A stretch of 64,000 nucleotides of DNA from Anthopleura xanthogrammica (taxonomy: Eukaryota; Cnidaria; Anthozoa; Actiniaria; Actiniidae): the NCBI GenBank assembly GCA_964019055.1, contig OZ025223.1:3353125-3417124 (forward strand), read 5' to 3'. Positions 28,701 through 45,555 of the stretch are shown here, in pieces (position 1 is the first letter of the stretch; each line of letters starts with the position of its first letter). Below the pieces are notes generated by a model. That model was given only the letters and a program-made list of their open reading frames with translations. It made no database searches and was not told the origin of the DNA. Position numbers and translations under genes: made by a program.

Positions 28701-31700
28701 TCTAGGAGCATTACCACTTTTTGTGAAGCTGCTGTCTTCACCTCATACAAATGTTTCTGAGCAAGCTGTCTGGGCACTTGGCAACATTGCAGGTATTGTA
28801 ATACCTTATAATAGTTTGAGTAATGTAAAGTATACCCTGCATCCTTGATTGAATGCTTTGTGTGTGACTTGTGAACTGAGATATGAAAAGTGATAATGTT
28901 CTAATGTTTGTATGCTATTTTGATGGAAATTTATTTAGGTGATGGCCCAATGATGCGCAATGCAGTTATTTCAACTGATGCTTTAGGACCACTATTAGCA
29001 CTCACCGCTAAACCAAATTCTGTAAGTATTGGGCAAAAGCAAGGACCAAATACTATCACAGGGTTCCCACAGTCAGGGAAAAGTCAGTAAATTCTGAATT
29101 TTTTTTCAGGTCAGGAAATTGTCAGGGAGTTTCGATTTTGCCCAGTGAATTTTTACAATATACGGGTACCCAAAAGTCAGGGAATTTCTGTCGGCCTTTG
29201 AGAAAACATCTTAAATTCAGAAGTCTTAGTTGGGCTTCCTGCTGAAATGACTGAAATAGCATGGCATACCGCACTGACATGGTATAAAACTCTGTTTTCA
29301 TTTCTACATTATCAATTGAAATTGATCATTTGTCATTCATTGCCGAGTCTCATATCTGTGTTACTTGATTGAGTTAACATTCCCAGTATTTTTTATTCCA
29401 TTTCAGGTACAGTTTCTGCGTAATGTCACCTGGACATTATCTAACCTTTGCCGTAACAAAGACCCTCCTCCAGAAATCTCAGCTGTCAAAATGGTATGAC
29501 TGGTTTCGAACAGCAAAGCAATCATTTCTAGCATGTGAATAATTCCCACTTTTCCATACATCCCATCTCTTCTTTCATTCATATTATCTTAGAGCCCAGA
29601 TTTTTTGTGTTTATAGGCTAGTTCCATGTTCATGTATGCTATAATAAAACAGACAGTCCAACCATGATCACACTCGCTGGAACTTTGCGCTGGATGAGAG
29701 ACTTTTCCAACTCTTTTTCGGCCAATTTTAGCGACCCAAAAATGGGTCACCAAATTATGCTCCACTCTTGGCATGAAACGCAAATGAAGAACAGTAAACC
29801 TCTCGCAACTTCAAAGTTTGCTTCTTTTTTTTCTTCGATTCCTATATGCTCGTGTCTTTGTCAGAGTCTCGGATAATGAAGGTCAGCTTGGAGCATATCT
29901 AGTTTATAGGGTACACAGTTATTGTTAAATTTTAGTTATCGCTTAATGCTAATGCTCAATTATTTTCCAGCTGTTACCAACTATTGTTCAACTACTTCAC
30001 CATGACGACAAAGAGGCAAGAAAATTACAATATTTTGTTTGGTTTCATTTTGTAGCTTTTTGTCTTATTTTTGAAATGCTATATATTTTCAGGTTCTAGC
30101 TGATACTTGCTGGGCCTTATCGTACTTAACAGATGGTGTGAATGACAGAATTCAGGTTTGAAAAATTATGCTTTTTAGGAAATATCCATTTTTTATTATA
30201 AGTAGAGGAGGCCGTTTGCAGGAGTAATCTGCATATGTTACCAAAAAAATCAATTTTTTTTCCTTTTTTTCAAAGTTTTTCTCAGGGGCAGATTTATGAT
30301 TTTGTTCAGGGAGGGGTGCAGTGCTGTAGTGGCAGCTGCCTGGCATGAAAATACCAAAACAAAAGAAATTAACCTTGTGTTAGATATTTCACACGCGCAA
30401 ATTAGGACCAGAAAGTGGGCCAGTGAGGGGTACAACCCTCAGAATCAAAGAAAAAAAAACCATTATTGTTGATTATCTTCAAAATAAAGCACAAAGTCAA
30501 TCCAGGGGGTGCACACCCCTTGCAACCCTCCCCTAGATCTACCCCTATGTTTCCATTTCTAGCCATTTTCAGCAAAAAATATGGACTTTAATTTTGCTCA
30601 TTTCCAACATCCACAGCTTGTATTGGATTCAGGAGCAGTGCCACAACTAGTAAAACTGTTAGGTTATCCTGAAGTGAATGTTCTGACTCCTGCCCTGCGA
30701 GCTGTTGGGAACATTGTTACTGGAAGAGATGACCAGACACAGGTTTGTCATTAATCCAGTTCTTCATGTCAGATCATATTAAGAAATTATCAGTTTATAC
30801 AGTATATAAATACTGTTAGTGGGTGTAATATGCAAGAAGAGCACTCTAGATACCATGTCAGCACCTGATTAACAGCCATTTGATGGTACTTTGTTGGGTG
30901 TTTAGAATACATGTTGGCCGTTTGACAATAGGTTGTTAGGCATTGGACAATGTTTGATGGTAGATTGTTGGCTGTCAATCAGCTGTAATGCCCTTACTGC
31001 AATTCTCAATATTCTGCGAACTCAGACATTTCAACGGTTTGTTGTGAAATTGGCTTTTTGCATCTGTCAATCAATGCTAATCAGTCGGTACCTTTTATAT
31101 TTTTGACGGGCAGCAGTGAAAAACCAAATTCCAACAGGAAACTCGCAACTACCAAGTTTGCTGAATATTGAGAAGCGCAGTAAGATGTTATACATGTTGA
31201 TCAACTTGGCTTTCTTACTTGCAATGTTCACAAATTGTTTCTCATCATTCAAAAGTCCTCATGAAAGTAATTCTTTTTGTTTTCCAGGCAATCATTGAAA
31301 GCAATGCATTATTCTACTTTAGGAATCTTCTCACTCATAAACGACCCAGCATAGTCAAGGTACTGCATCCCTCATAATTCAAACCTGAATTTATAATAAC
31401 CATGCCAATCATAAACAAAGGCTTGTGCGGGGCGCAGATTAGTACGCTTATTAGCCCAGAGTTACAAAATGTGTTGCATCATAGAGCTGTTTTAGGGGAT
31501 GCTTTGTTGATAGTGAAGAGATAAAATCTTTAGTTAAATGCTGTGTTAATTTTCAGATATATTTCATTTCTTTATGCATAAAATGTCAACTGACTGGTGA
31601 AGCATCCCTCAAAATAGCTTGATAATGCACCACATTTTTCTACAACTCTGGAAAGGCTAATTATACTATTATATAGAAGCGGGAAAACTGTTAAAAACAC

Positions 31701-33758
31701 TTGTTTTGTAGTATTACCGGTAGTCATTTTAAAATTTTCTCTTTAAAACTAGGAAGCAGCATGGGCAATATCTAATATTACTGCAGGAACTAAACTACAA
31801 ATCCAGGTAATAAATAAAAGTCAAAATAAAATGGATCATGAATAAGGAATGAAAATGCCTTGAAAAATGACATCCACCAAAAGTGGTTTCGTCGCAATAG
31901 CAAATTGTACGATTTCACACATGTGATTGGAAAGTGCTGTAAAGACTGGTTCTCCATAGCAACGTCATCTAATGCAACTCCAAGCAAGTGCATGTTCTCA
32001 CTTGGAATAGAAATAACACAAGGGTTAGTGCAAATGCAAGTGCAAGAGAAATAGAAATAGGAAGAGAAATAGGAGATTTTGTTTTTCTTTCATTGGCTTG
32101 CATTAATTTTGTGCTCATGATTGCATTGCTATTGTCTGAAAACCATGCAGCCTTAACATGATTTTATTAAATTTTTTTCTTCTTTATTTCAGTGTGTAAT
32201 AGAAGCTGGTCTTATTCCTCTTGTCATTGGCATCCTAAAAAGAGCAAAAGTATGTATTTTGAGTTCATTCTTTTAAAGATTGAAAATCTAAGAATCTTTG
32301 TGGCTTGTAAGAAGTTGTAAGTGTATGGGGTTTAGTGTTAAGTGTTAGGGACCCAATTTTCACCCCAAACCATCTACCAACCAACTGTTGGTTAGCTGTT
32401 AACTGATTGTTGACTGTTCATCAACTGTTTGTCACCCGTTTATTACCTTTTTATCAACTGATTGTGGGCTATTTGTGGTGCCGGTTGTTGTGCAGACCCC
32501 TCCCCTCCATCTATCCCCTAATTAACAAAATGTGATAATTCCTTTGAATGTTGTAGGGTGACTTCAAAGCAAAGAAAGAAGCTATCTGGGTCATCACTAA
32601 CTACACTTCTGGTGCTAATCCAGACCAAGTAAGACATGCTACGCAATATGTTTAGGAATGACTATTTCTTGAAATATTCAACCTCCTGGCTGTTCAAAGT
32701 CAGGGCACAGCTAACTCACAGATCAAACCCTGAAACAACCTCTGGGCTGATCTAAGTCAGGGCATGGCTAACTCACAGATTGAACCCTGAAACAACCTCT
32801 GGGCTGATCTAAGTCATGCACAGGGCATGGCTAACTAACAGATTGAACCCTGAAACAACCTCTGGGCTGATCAAAGTAAGGGCATGGCTAACTCACATAA
32901 GGAATTGGAATTTAGCATGTTAGGGTTTGTGGAGGGAAGAATTTACCAGATAACCTCATTGTAACACCATTTTTCCCACAGCTCAAGTACCTTTTACATT
33001 GTGATGTCATCCCTCCAATGTGTGAACAGATGGAGTTCCTTGATCCAAAGGTACTAAGAAAAATTATTTTCTTTTCATTGGCTAAATGTGCATAAATGTG
33101 TATAATTGAAGCAAACTATGATACTAGTTATGATCATTATGATTGTTTGTTTTGATTCATTTAATAATATGTTTTAATTTATTTGTAATATATTTTTTCT
33201 GCTTTTCTTTTTCAAAGGCTTTATTAATTCTACTGGATGGCTTGAATAATATTTTCCATGTAAGTGACAACCAATATTTATTTGTTTATTTGTTTCCATG
33301 ACTGGCATACACGTACCTGATTAATTGCATTATCTGAACTAAGATTTTTTTGTATTACATTGCAGAATGCTTCTACAATAGAGGAAGGTGCTGCGGAATT
33401 TGTAGCAGAAAAGTTTGAAGAGAGTGGTGGTATGTATAGTTTACATTCACCTAACCAAATACCTTTAGCCCCTACTATCTCTCTCTCAGTCCCAGAATAA
33501 GTTCTTACGGCACAATAGTTGACATATAGTCTATGCTCATGATCATAAAATTGCATTTTTCTTGTAGGAATTGACATGCTTGAAAAACTACAAGAACACC
33601 CCAGGCCTGAAGTATACTTAGCCAGCAAAGCACTGATCGAAAAGTACTTCTCAGAAGGCGCTGATGACGAAGACCCCAATCTCCAACCTGACAGTACCGA
33701 GGGGTACCATTTTGCTCCCCCTCAGTCAGCCCCTACTGCAGGGTTCCAATTCACTTAA
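25774..33758 (+). CDS. KPNA2: Importin subunit alpha, KPNA2 (alpha-1) type
   Basis: Importin alpha binds nuclear localisation signals through armadillo repeats and importin beta through its IBB domain. Twenty-two coding exons total 1,569 nt (522 residues): 25774-25830, 25938-25982, 26711-26794, 27002-27037, 27143-27195, 27317-27364, 27713-27760, 28139-28224, 28706-28792, 28939-29021, 29407-29493, 29971-30015, 30093-30155, 30617-30742, 31288-31359, 31753-31806, 32193-32249, 32557-32628, 32982-33050, 33218-33259, 33366-33429, 33568-33758. The IBB is [11 protein letters not shown]...[15 protein letters not shown]...VLKRRN. ARM W..N motifs are [46 protein letters not shown] and [11 protein letters not shown]. 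The C-terminus ends EGYHF...FQFT. FKNKGKD and EMRRRR favour the KPNA2 subfamily over KPNA1/3/4. The intron after exon 12 has a GC donor (GAG|GCAAGA). AATAAA lies at 34158-34163. Confidence 0.93.
26860..26879 (+). repeat. G20 homopolymer in KPNA2 intron
   Basis: An uninterrupted run of 20 G lies in the intron between the 26711-26794 and 27002-27037 exons. Confidence 0.9.
27812..28017. mobile_element. Family-1 MITE in KPNA2 intron
   Basis: Ends are TATAGACCTCTTTACCTTGG and an AAAAAGCTCTATTATA complement. The body carries CCATTTCAGAC, GAGAATAAGAATCTTTGTTT and GAAATGATACTCTAGGG. It lies between exons 27713-27760 and 28139-28224. Confidence 0.75.
28420..28620 (-). mobile_element. Degenerate tRNA-type SINE in KPNA2 intron
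   Basis: On the minus strand the body motif TTTTCCTCCCTCTGTAAAAA is followed by a decayed tRNA-like head. It matches the SINE at 14745-14935 more closely than the one at 24200. Confidence 0.5.
29640..29880. repeat. Dispersed repeat related to 19215-19600
   Basis: It shares GACTTTTCCAACTC, GGCCAATTTTAGCGACC, GGTCACCAAATTATGCTC and ATGAAACGCAAATGAA with the SPAG17 intron copy. It lies in the KPNA2 intron before exon 29971-30015. Confidence 0.5.
32699..32896 (+). repeat. 57-bp minisatellite, about 3.5 copies, in KPNA2 intron
   Basis: The unit contains GGGCATGGCTAACTCACAGA and ACCCTGAAACAACCTCTGGG. The first unit has the variant GGGCACAGCTAAC. The same unit, with the same first-unit variant, forms the array at 40907-41346 in a TAF12 intron. 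Confidence 0.85.
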
Positions 33759-35300
33759 TGAGGACAACGTAATGTTACTCCATACCATACGTCCCCTTGA
33801 ATATTGTAAATATTATCGTAAGAATAATACTATATAGTTATCATGATATTGTGCTCATATTAATTTTGATATATGATCTCACAGATAGAGCAAGCTTTGC
33901 AAGGTAGAAGTGATTGAAATTTTGTACAGAATTTTTCATATTGATATCCTTTGGTGCCTTAAAAGTAGATGTGTTGTGTAATGATCAAATGTATGGTAGA
34001 ATTTATCATAGTATAATAAGTATAACATGGAATATTTGGCTACTAAAGTGTCAAATGAATTACCAGTAGTGTGTAAAGTTTAAGGGAAACGAATGAACAT
34101 ACTTGGAATGAGCTTTTTGTTTAACGCAATTCAATGCATAAGAACAGAGTTAAACAAAATAAAGATTCATAATATTGCAAATGAATTTGCTGTTTCTTCT
34201 CTCATAATTGTTATGTGTGGCACCATGAAAGCTGCAAACAATTGATATTTACTAAGATTTGGAGAACTGAATAAACAAATCAAGTAAATTTTATCGTACC
34301 AAAGTTGGTACGAGCATTTCAAGGCAAGGTTTCAGGGAAATACCAAACCAAATTACCAAAACAGGTAGAATGTGAATTCAACTTGCCACTTCACACTCAT
34401 TTGACTTAGCATTCTTGAAGGCCTGTGCACAGATTTTTACCCCAGGAATGTAAAGTCAAATGAGTATTAGGATTACCTCATTGTTTCCCCGGAGCCTCGT
34501 CTTGAGTTACTTTGTGCATGATCACTTTAAACCAGAATAACAAAAGTGGGCTACAGACCCTTTTCCAATATGGTGCCGATGACGTCAAACGAGGATAGAT
34601 CCTGTGATGTCCCAGATGTTGTGTGTGAAACCTTGTTGTTTTGACTCTTCTGAGTTTGTGTGAACTGACATTTTTTTTGGAACGACCGAAGTTTTGTTGT
34701 GGAAAAGTGCATGTTGTCAGGGGCAACATCATCTAAAGTCTTGAATCGTATAGTGTGGGAAAAATTCACAAGCTTAATATGCCGCAGCGGTGATGTCAGT
34801 ATCATGCTTGATTCCTATTGAATACTTTTGACAACATGCACTTTTCAATGACAAAACTTTGTGACAGAACTTCAGTCATTCCACTGAGAATCATACTAGT
34901 AAAAAGGCTGACCATCAACCATGTAAGAAATAGATAATAAGATGGCCAATCCTGGTTTGATTTCATTTCACCATATTCAAAAAGGGTCCATTGGTTACAA
35001 CATTAGCTGATTTGGTCAGTCAGTGGGGTCTTGAAACCTGGATGGACTATATTAATGATAGCCTGCATAGCAGGCCCTCGCGAGAGGAGGAGTGCTGGGG
35101 AGGAGAAGGGAAGGAAGGAGGGCCTGCTACGCAGGCTAAATTAATAATTAATGATGGGATGGGATTTTGGAAGTATGTAAATTAGAATAATTCAAACAGG
35201 GAAATTTGTTCTATTTACAGTGATTTACTAAGCAAATCTTTGTTGACAAAACTGTTTACATCATAATAATATCTAGTAAAATATTATGTACTTATTGACT
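33759..35300. other. KPNA2 3' flank with two foldbacks
   Basis: The 3' UTR probably ends after AATAAA (34158). Positions 34679-34882 are a foldback (GTGCATGTTGTC and its inverse, with ACGACCGAAGTTTTGTTG-like outer arms). Positions 35053-35142 are a foldback with AGCCTGCATAGCAGGCCCT arms around a GGA-rich loop. No gene is seen. Confidence 0.55.
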
Positions 35301-35302
35301 GA

Positions 35303-36465
35303 GTGGGAGGTCCGAACGGGAAAATATTTGGCTCGAGGTCCTGAAGTACGGAACGAGCGCAGCGAGTTCCGTGCCAAGGACCGAGAGCCAAATATTTTCC
35401 CGTTCGGACCGACCTTAACTCAGTCAATAAGCATTTTATCATATGACCACATATAAAAAATCGATTTCAAAGCGTTTTTAATAAATGCGAATCAAAATGC
35501 GTAGTTTTTACATGATTGACGGCAGCGAGTCCGAACGGCGAGTCCGAACGGGAAATTATTACACTTTTCGGAAAAGCGTACTTTTTTTGCTGACGACATT
35601 TTCCCCAAAGGTTTTCTTTAGAATCACGCGTACAGTGAAATACGGTCATATGATAAATAACAATATAAATTCCAAAGTACTCTTTGAAGTACTCAGCTGT
35701 TTTCATGGTTATGCAGCAATTTAACTAGAATATAGACAGCTTGAACCCTCCCCGCACCTTTGAAATACCAATCTCCATCTGTGGAGAGGTATGGATATTT
35801 TCTGGAGCTACTTTATAGACCCCTTGCAGCACGTCACAATGTAGCTTAATTTGGAGGACAAAACAATAGGTTCCAATTCTCAGGAGATTGAAATTCTTTT
35901 GCTATGTCCTCCATGAGCTGCTTTGACGTCACTTGAAAGGGGTCTATATAAACCTCTAAGATCCACCCTTTGGATTTAATCCCCCTCAGTGGGGGTGGTA
36001 TGAATATTTTCTGGCACTACACAGACCCTTCTAACAATGCCTTTGAAATTCCAATCATATGGCAACCTCTGGGATAGGAATGGGTAATTCTGATCCACAC
36101 TATACACCCTTGGACCCTTCCCACCCCTTGGAAATTTCAATCCCACTCAGTGGATGTATAATAGGTAATTTGGATCTAGTTCCGGGGGGGGGGGTACTTT
36201 GAGTCGTTTCATACAGGGATGCTCCGCCCACACTCTCGACTCCTTACCCTTTTCTATACCAAATTTCAGCAAAAAGTTACCCCTTTTTTATACCTTTTTG
36301 CCTGAAAAGGTAACCCTTTCATATACTTTTGAAGAAAATCTACCCCTTTTTATACCAAAACTCACAAATTTCCACCCCTTTTCTACAAGTGTGGCTTGAA
36401 AAAAGTACCCCTTCCTGCGGAGCATCCCCGTATAGTCAATTATAGGGAGTACCCCCCGGGTCCAC
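35303..36465. repeat. Convergent intergenic repeat cluster
   Basis: Positions 35303-35450 form a foldback with GGTCCGAACGGGAAAATATT arms. Positions 35814-35948 are a family-2 MITE (TATAGACCCCTTGCAGC and AAGGGGTCTATA ends). Positions 36186-36465 are a repeat bounded by GGGGGGGGGTACTTTGAGTC and a matching GGGAGTACCCCCCGGG end. No gene is seen between KPNA2 and TAF12. Confidence 0.65.
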
Positions 36466-36910
36466 TTCACACACGTCTGACCCTCTCTACTCTCTTAGAC
36501 ATTTTAATCCCCATCTTTTGGTAGTTATGTACAGGTTATACTCTTTGCAATAATTAGATAAGTCTTACTGAACTTGGAAATGTCGCAGCTCTACTAAAAG
36601 TGCCATTTGGTCGTCTGGTGAATATCAAGGATATCATTCATTAGAAAAAACCTACTAATGGTCTATCACCAATCGAGCCCTGTGATTGGCTGAGCTACTA
36701 GGGGTCTATTAGTGATAGACCTCTAGTAGCGAAAAGCACCGGTTTTGAAAACCAAAAAATATATATTTAAAGCAAAATCCAAAACTTTTTGCATCCTTTT
36801 ATTGGACCGATTAGTAGGTTTTTACTAAAACAATTAGACCTCTCGCCCTCATGGCCTACGAGTCAATAGCCCATGAGGCCCATTCGGACTCGAGGACTAA
36901 TAAATTGTTA

Positions 36911-37106
36911 AATAGATCCATTTATCTCGGGCGTAATGTTGCCCCATTTCAGACCATGTGTCATTCCCTTGAGAATAAGATTCTTTGTTTCAGTTGTATC
37001 CATATTCTTGTGTCTTCTCGTGTGCAACTGTTAAACATAGAAATGATACTCTAGGGAATGACACATGGTTTGAAATGAAAAACATTACAAGCTAAACAGG
37101 TCTATT
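36911..37106. mobile_element. Family-1 MITE downstream of TAF12
   Basis: It runs from AATAGATCCATTTATCTCGG to AAACAGGTCTATTG and includes CAGACCATGTGTCATTCCC, GAATAAGATTCTTTGTTT and GAAATGATACTCTAGGG. It ends 118 bp from the TAF12 stop codon. Confidence 0.75.
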
Positions 37107-37224
37107 GAAGAGTTCATGTCAAATCAAACAGTAACATTGAATCTAACTAGTCTCTTGTGACCGCTTGAACCTGATAGGGCTAAACCAACACCAGCTTGAC
37201 ACATCTTTCATATGATGCCAAATT

Positions 37225-43518
<6,294 letters not shown>

Positions 43519-43753
43519 ATTGAAAGCCTAAGGCCAGGATACCGAGCTGACACAGGAAGCCCAAACATTTAACGAAAATTTGTACAAAATAATTGTAATA
43601 AAGAATGACTTTAGTAAAAATATAATCTACTTTCATAATTTTCAATAGTTTATCTCTCACTCTAGGAACTTTTTCAGTGTGATTTCTATTTGTTTTAAGA
43701 TCTACAATTTTCACTTTTCGAGAAATTATGTTGGGTTACCTGTGGTTTGGAAG

Positions 43754-43777
43754 CCGGAACAAATCGCCGCCATTTTG
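43754..43777 (+). promoter_or_regulatory. ETS and YY1-like sites in the TAF12/TRAPPC3 divergent promoter
   Basis: CCGGAA (43754-43759) is an ETS core. GCCGCCATTTTG (43766-43777) matches the YY1 core in the same orientation as the site upstream of SPAG17. Both fall between start codons only 321 bp apart. No TATA box is evident. Confidence 0.45.
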
Positions 43778-43839
43778 ATTTTGTGAAGTCAACAGAGTTT
43801 CGATAATTTAGGTTAAAAAAACATATTTTTCTTCTCTAA

Positions 43840-45555
43840 ATGTCACGACAATCCTCTGTTCGATCCGATACGAAGAAAGTGGTGTGTATATTAATTAATT
43901 TTAACACTTTAAAATAGTTTTTCTGTATCTTCAAGCTCTTGTTTTGAGTTTTTTCGTGTGTTGATATATTTTTCAGAGTGCAGAGTTATTCACACTGACT
44001 TATGGATCCCTCGTCGCTCAGCTCGTGAAAGACTATGAAAGTGCACCAGAAGTCAATAAACAGTTGAATAAAATGTAAGTAAAGTTCAGGGTTTTCACTT
44101 TAATGAAGAGGAGGATTTTTTTATTTATTTTTTGTAGGGTGTCTTACATATTGCAAGGGGGTTCACAATTTGTAAGAACTAAGCTTATCTTCGGTGGAAA
44201 GATTAAGCTTATAAACATTTTTAGACCCAGTTCAAATGTTGATCTTCTCGTAAGCCATATGCATTAAAATAATGGATAAGGGGATCTTCTTTGATGTCAT
44301 TAGGTTCGGCTCGTCACTGAAGATTGACTTATCATCCACTGGGTCCTTATTAGTACCACCATTGATCATCACCCTACCCAGCACTCATCATCACTACCCA
44401 TGTCACCAATGATGATCAACCTACACACCCTACCCATCACTGATCATCACCCTACCCACCATTGATCATCACCCTACCCACCACTGATCATCACCCTACC
44501 CACCACTGATCATAACCCTACCCACCACTGATCATCACCCTGTCCACCACTAATCATCACCCTACCCATCACTGATCACCACCCTACCCACCACTGATCA
44601 TCACCCTATCCAACACTGATCATCACCCTACCCACCACTGACTATCACCCTACCCACCACTGACCATGACTCTATCCAACACTTACCAAATTATCAATTA
44701 TTTTTTTCTAATCAGGGGTTACAATATTGGAGTAAGATTAATAGAGGACTTTCTAGCAAGGTCAAACAATATGGGCAGATGTCATGACCTTAAGGAAACT
44801 GCAGACGTAATAGCAAAGGTGAGAACGGGATCTTCCAGAGAACTTCCAGAATGAGCTAATATAATATATTTATTTACAACCATTTTTTTGATAATAATTA
44901 TGTAACCCAGACAACCAGCTACATGTATAATTTGAGTCGTCCGGGTTTTTGGCTTCCGTGAATCAAATTTCCAACGGTCTGAGATATTGGTAAATTTCTG
45001 ATCAACAGCAGCCAAAAAGCCAGATGGCTGCTGTGAAAATGGGTGTAAAAAGTTATTTCTTTCTTTCTTTCCCAGAATGGTTTTAAGATGTTCCTTGGAG
45101 TAACTCCAGTAGTAACAAACTGGAGTGCAGCCGCAGATGAGTTCTCTCTTATCCTAGATAATAACCCATTAGCAGACTTTGTAGAGGTTCCTGATGGTCT
45201 TGAGGGCTTGCTGTATTCTAACATCTTATGTGGAGTATTAAGAGGAGCTCTAGAAATGGTTAGTGTTTTGGATAAGAAACAAACTAATTTAACACATGAA
45301 TACATTGTTAGAAGCACAAATGATATGATGATTTGTTTTAATATTTGCGACAATTTGCTGGCAGACAAGGCGGCAAGGAGACTAGAGCCCCTGATAGATT
45401 TAGCTCCTGTCATTGAATCTTGTTTGTTTTTCAAGGTTCAAATGGAAGTTGAAGTATGGTTTGTACAAGATGCACTCAAAGGTGATGATACCACAGAAAT
45501 AAGAGTTAAGTTTATCAGAAAACTAGAAGATGCTTTACCAGCTGGAGAAGATTAA
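43840..45555 (+). CDS. TRAPPC3: TRAPP complex subunit 3 (Bet3)
   Basis: TRAPPC3/Bet3 is a core TRAPP subunit that tethers ER-derived vesicles and helps activate Rab1. Five exons total 546 nt (181 residues; human 180): 43840-43881, 43977-44074, 44716-44818, 45076-45258, 45436-45555. Conserved blocks are [70 protein letters not shown] and [19 protein letters not shown]. Cys69 in GRCHD matches the acylated cysteine of the family. Intron 4 (45259-45435) is 177 nt, a multiple of three, and has no in-frame stop. Divergent from TAF12. Confidence 0.95.
44358..44680 (+). repeat. 22-bp minisatellite in TRAPPC3 intron 2
   Basis: Degenerate copies of CACCACTGATCATCACCCTA plus CC run about 14 times, ending 36 bp before the exon at 44716. 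The spacing and degeneracy exclude a CRISPR array. Confidence 0.85.

Noticed and set aside
44358..44680. Possible CRISPR-like array
   Set aside because: Contiguous degenerate 22-mers without spacers.
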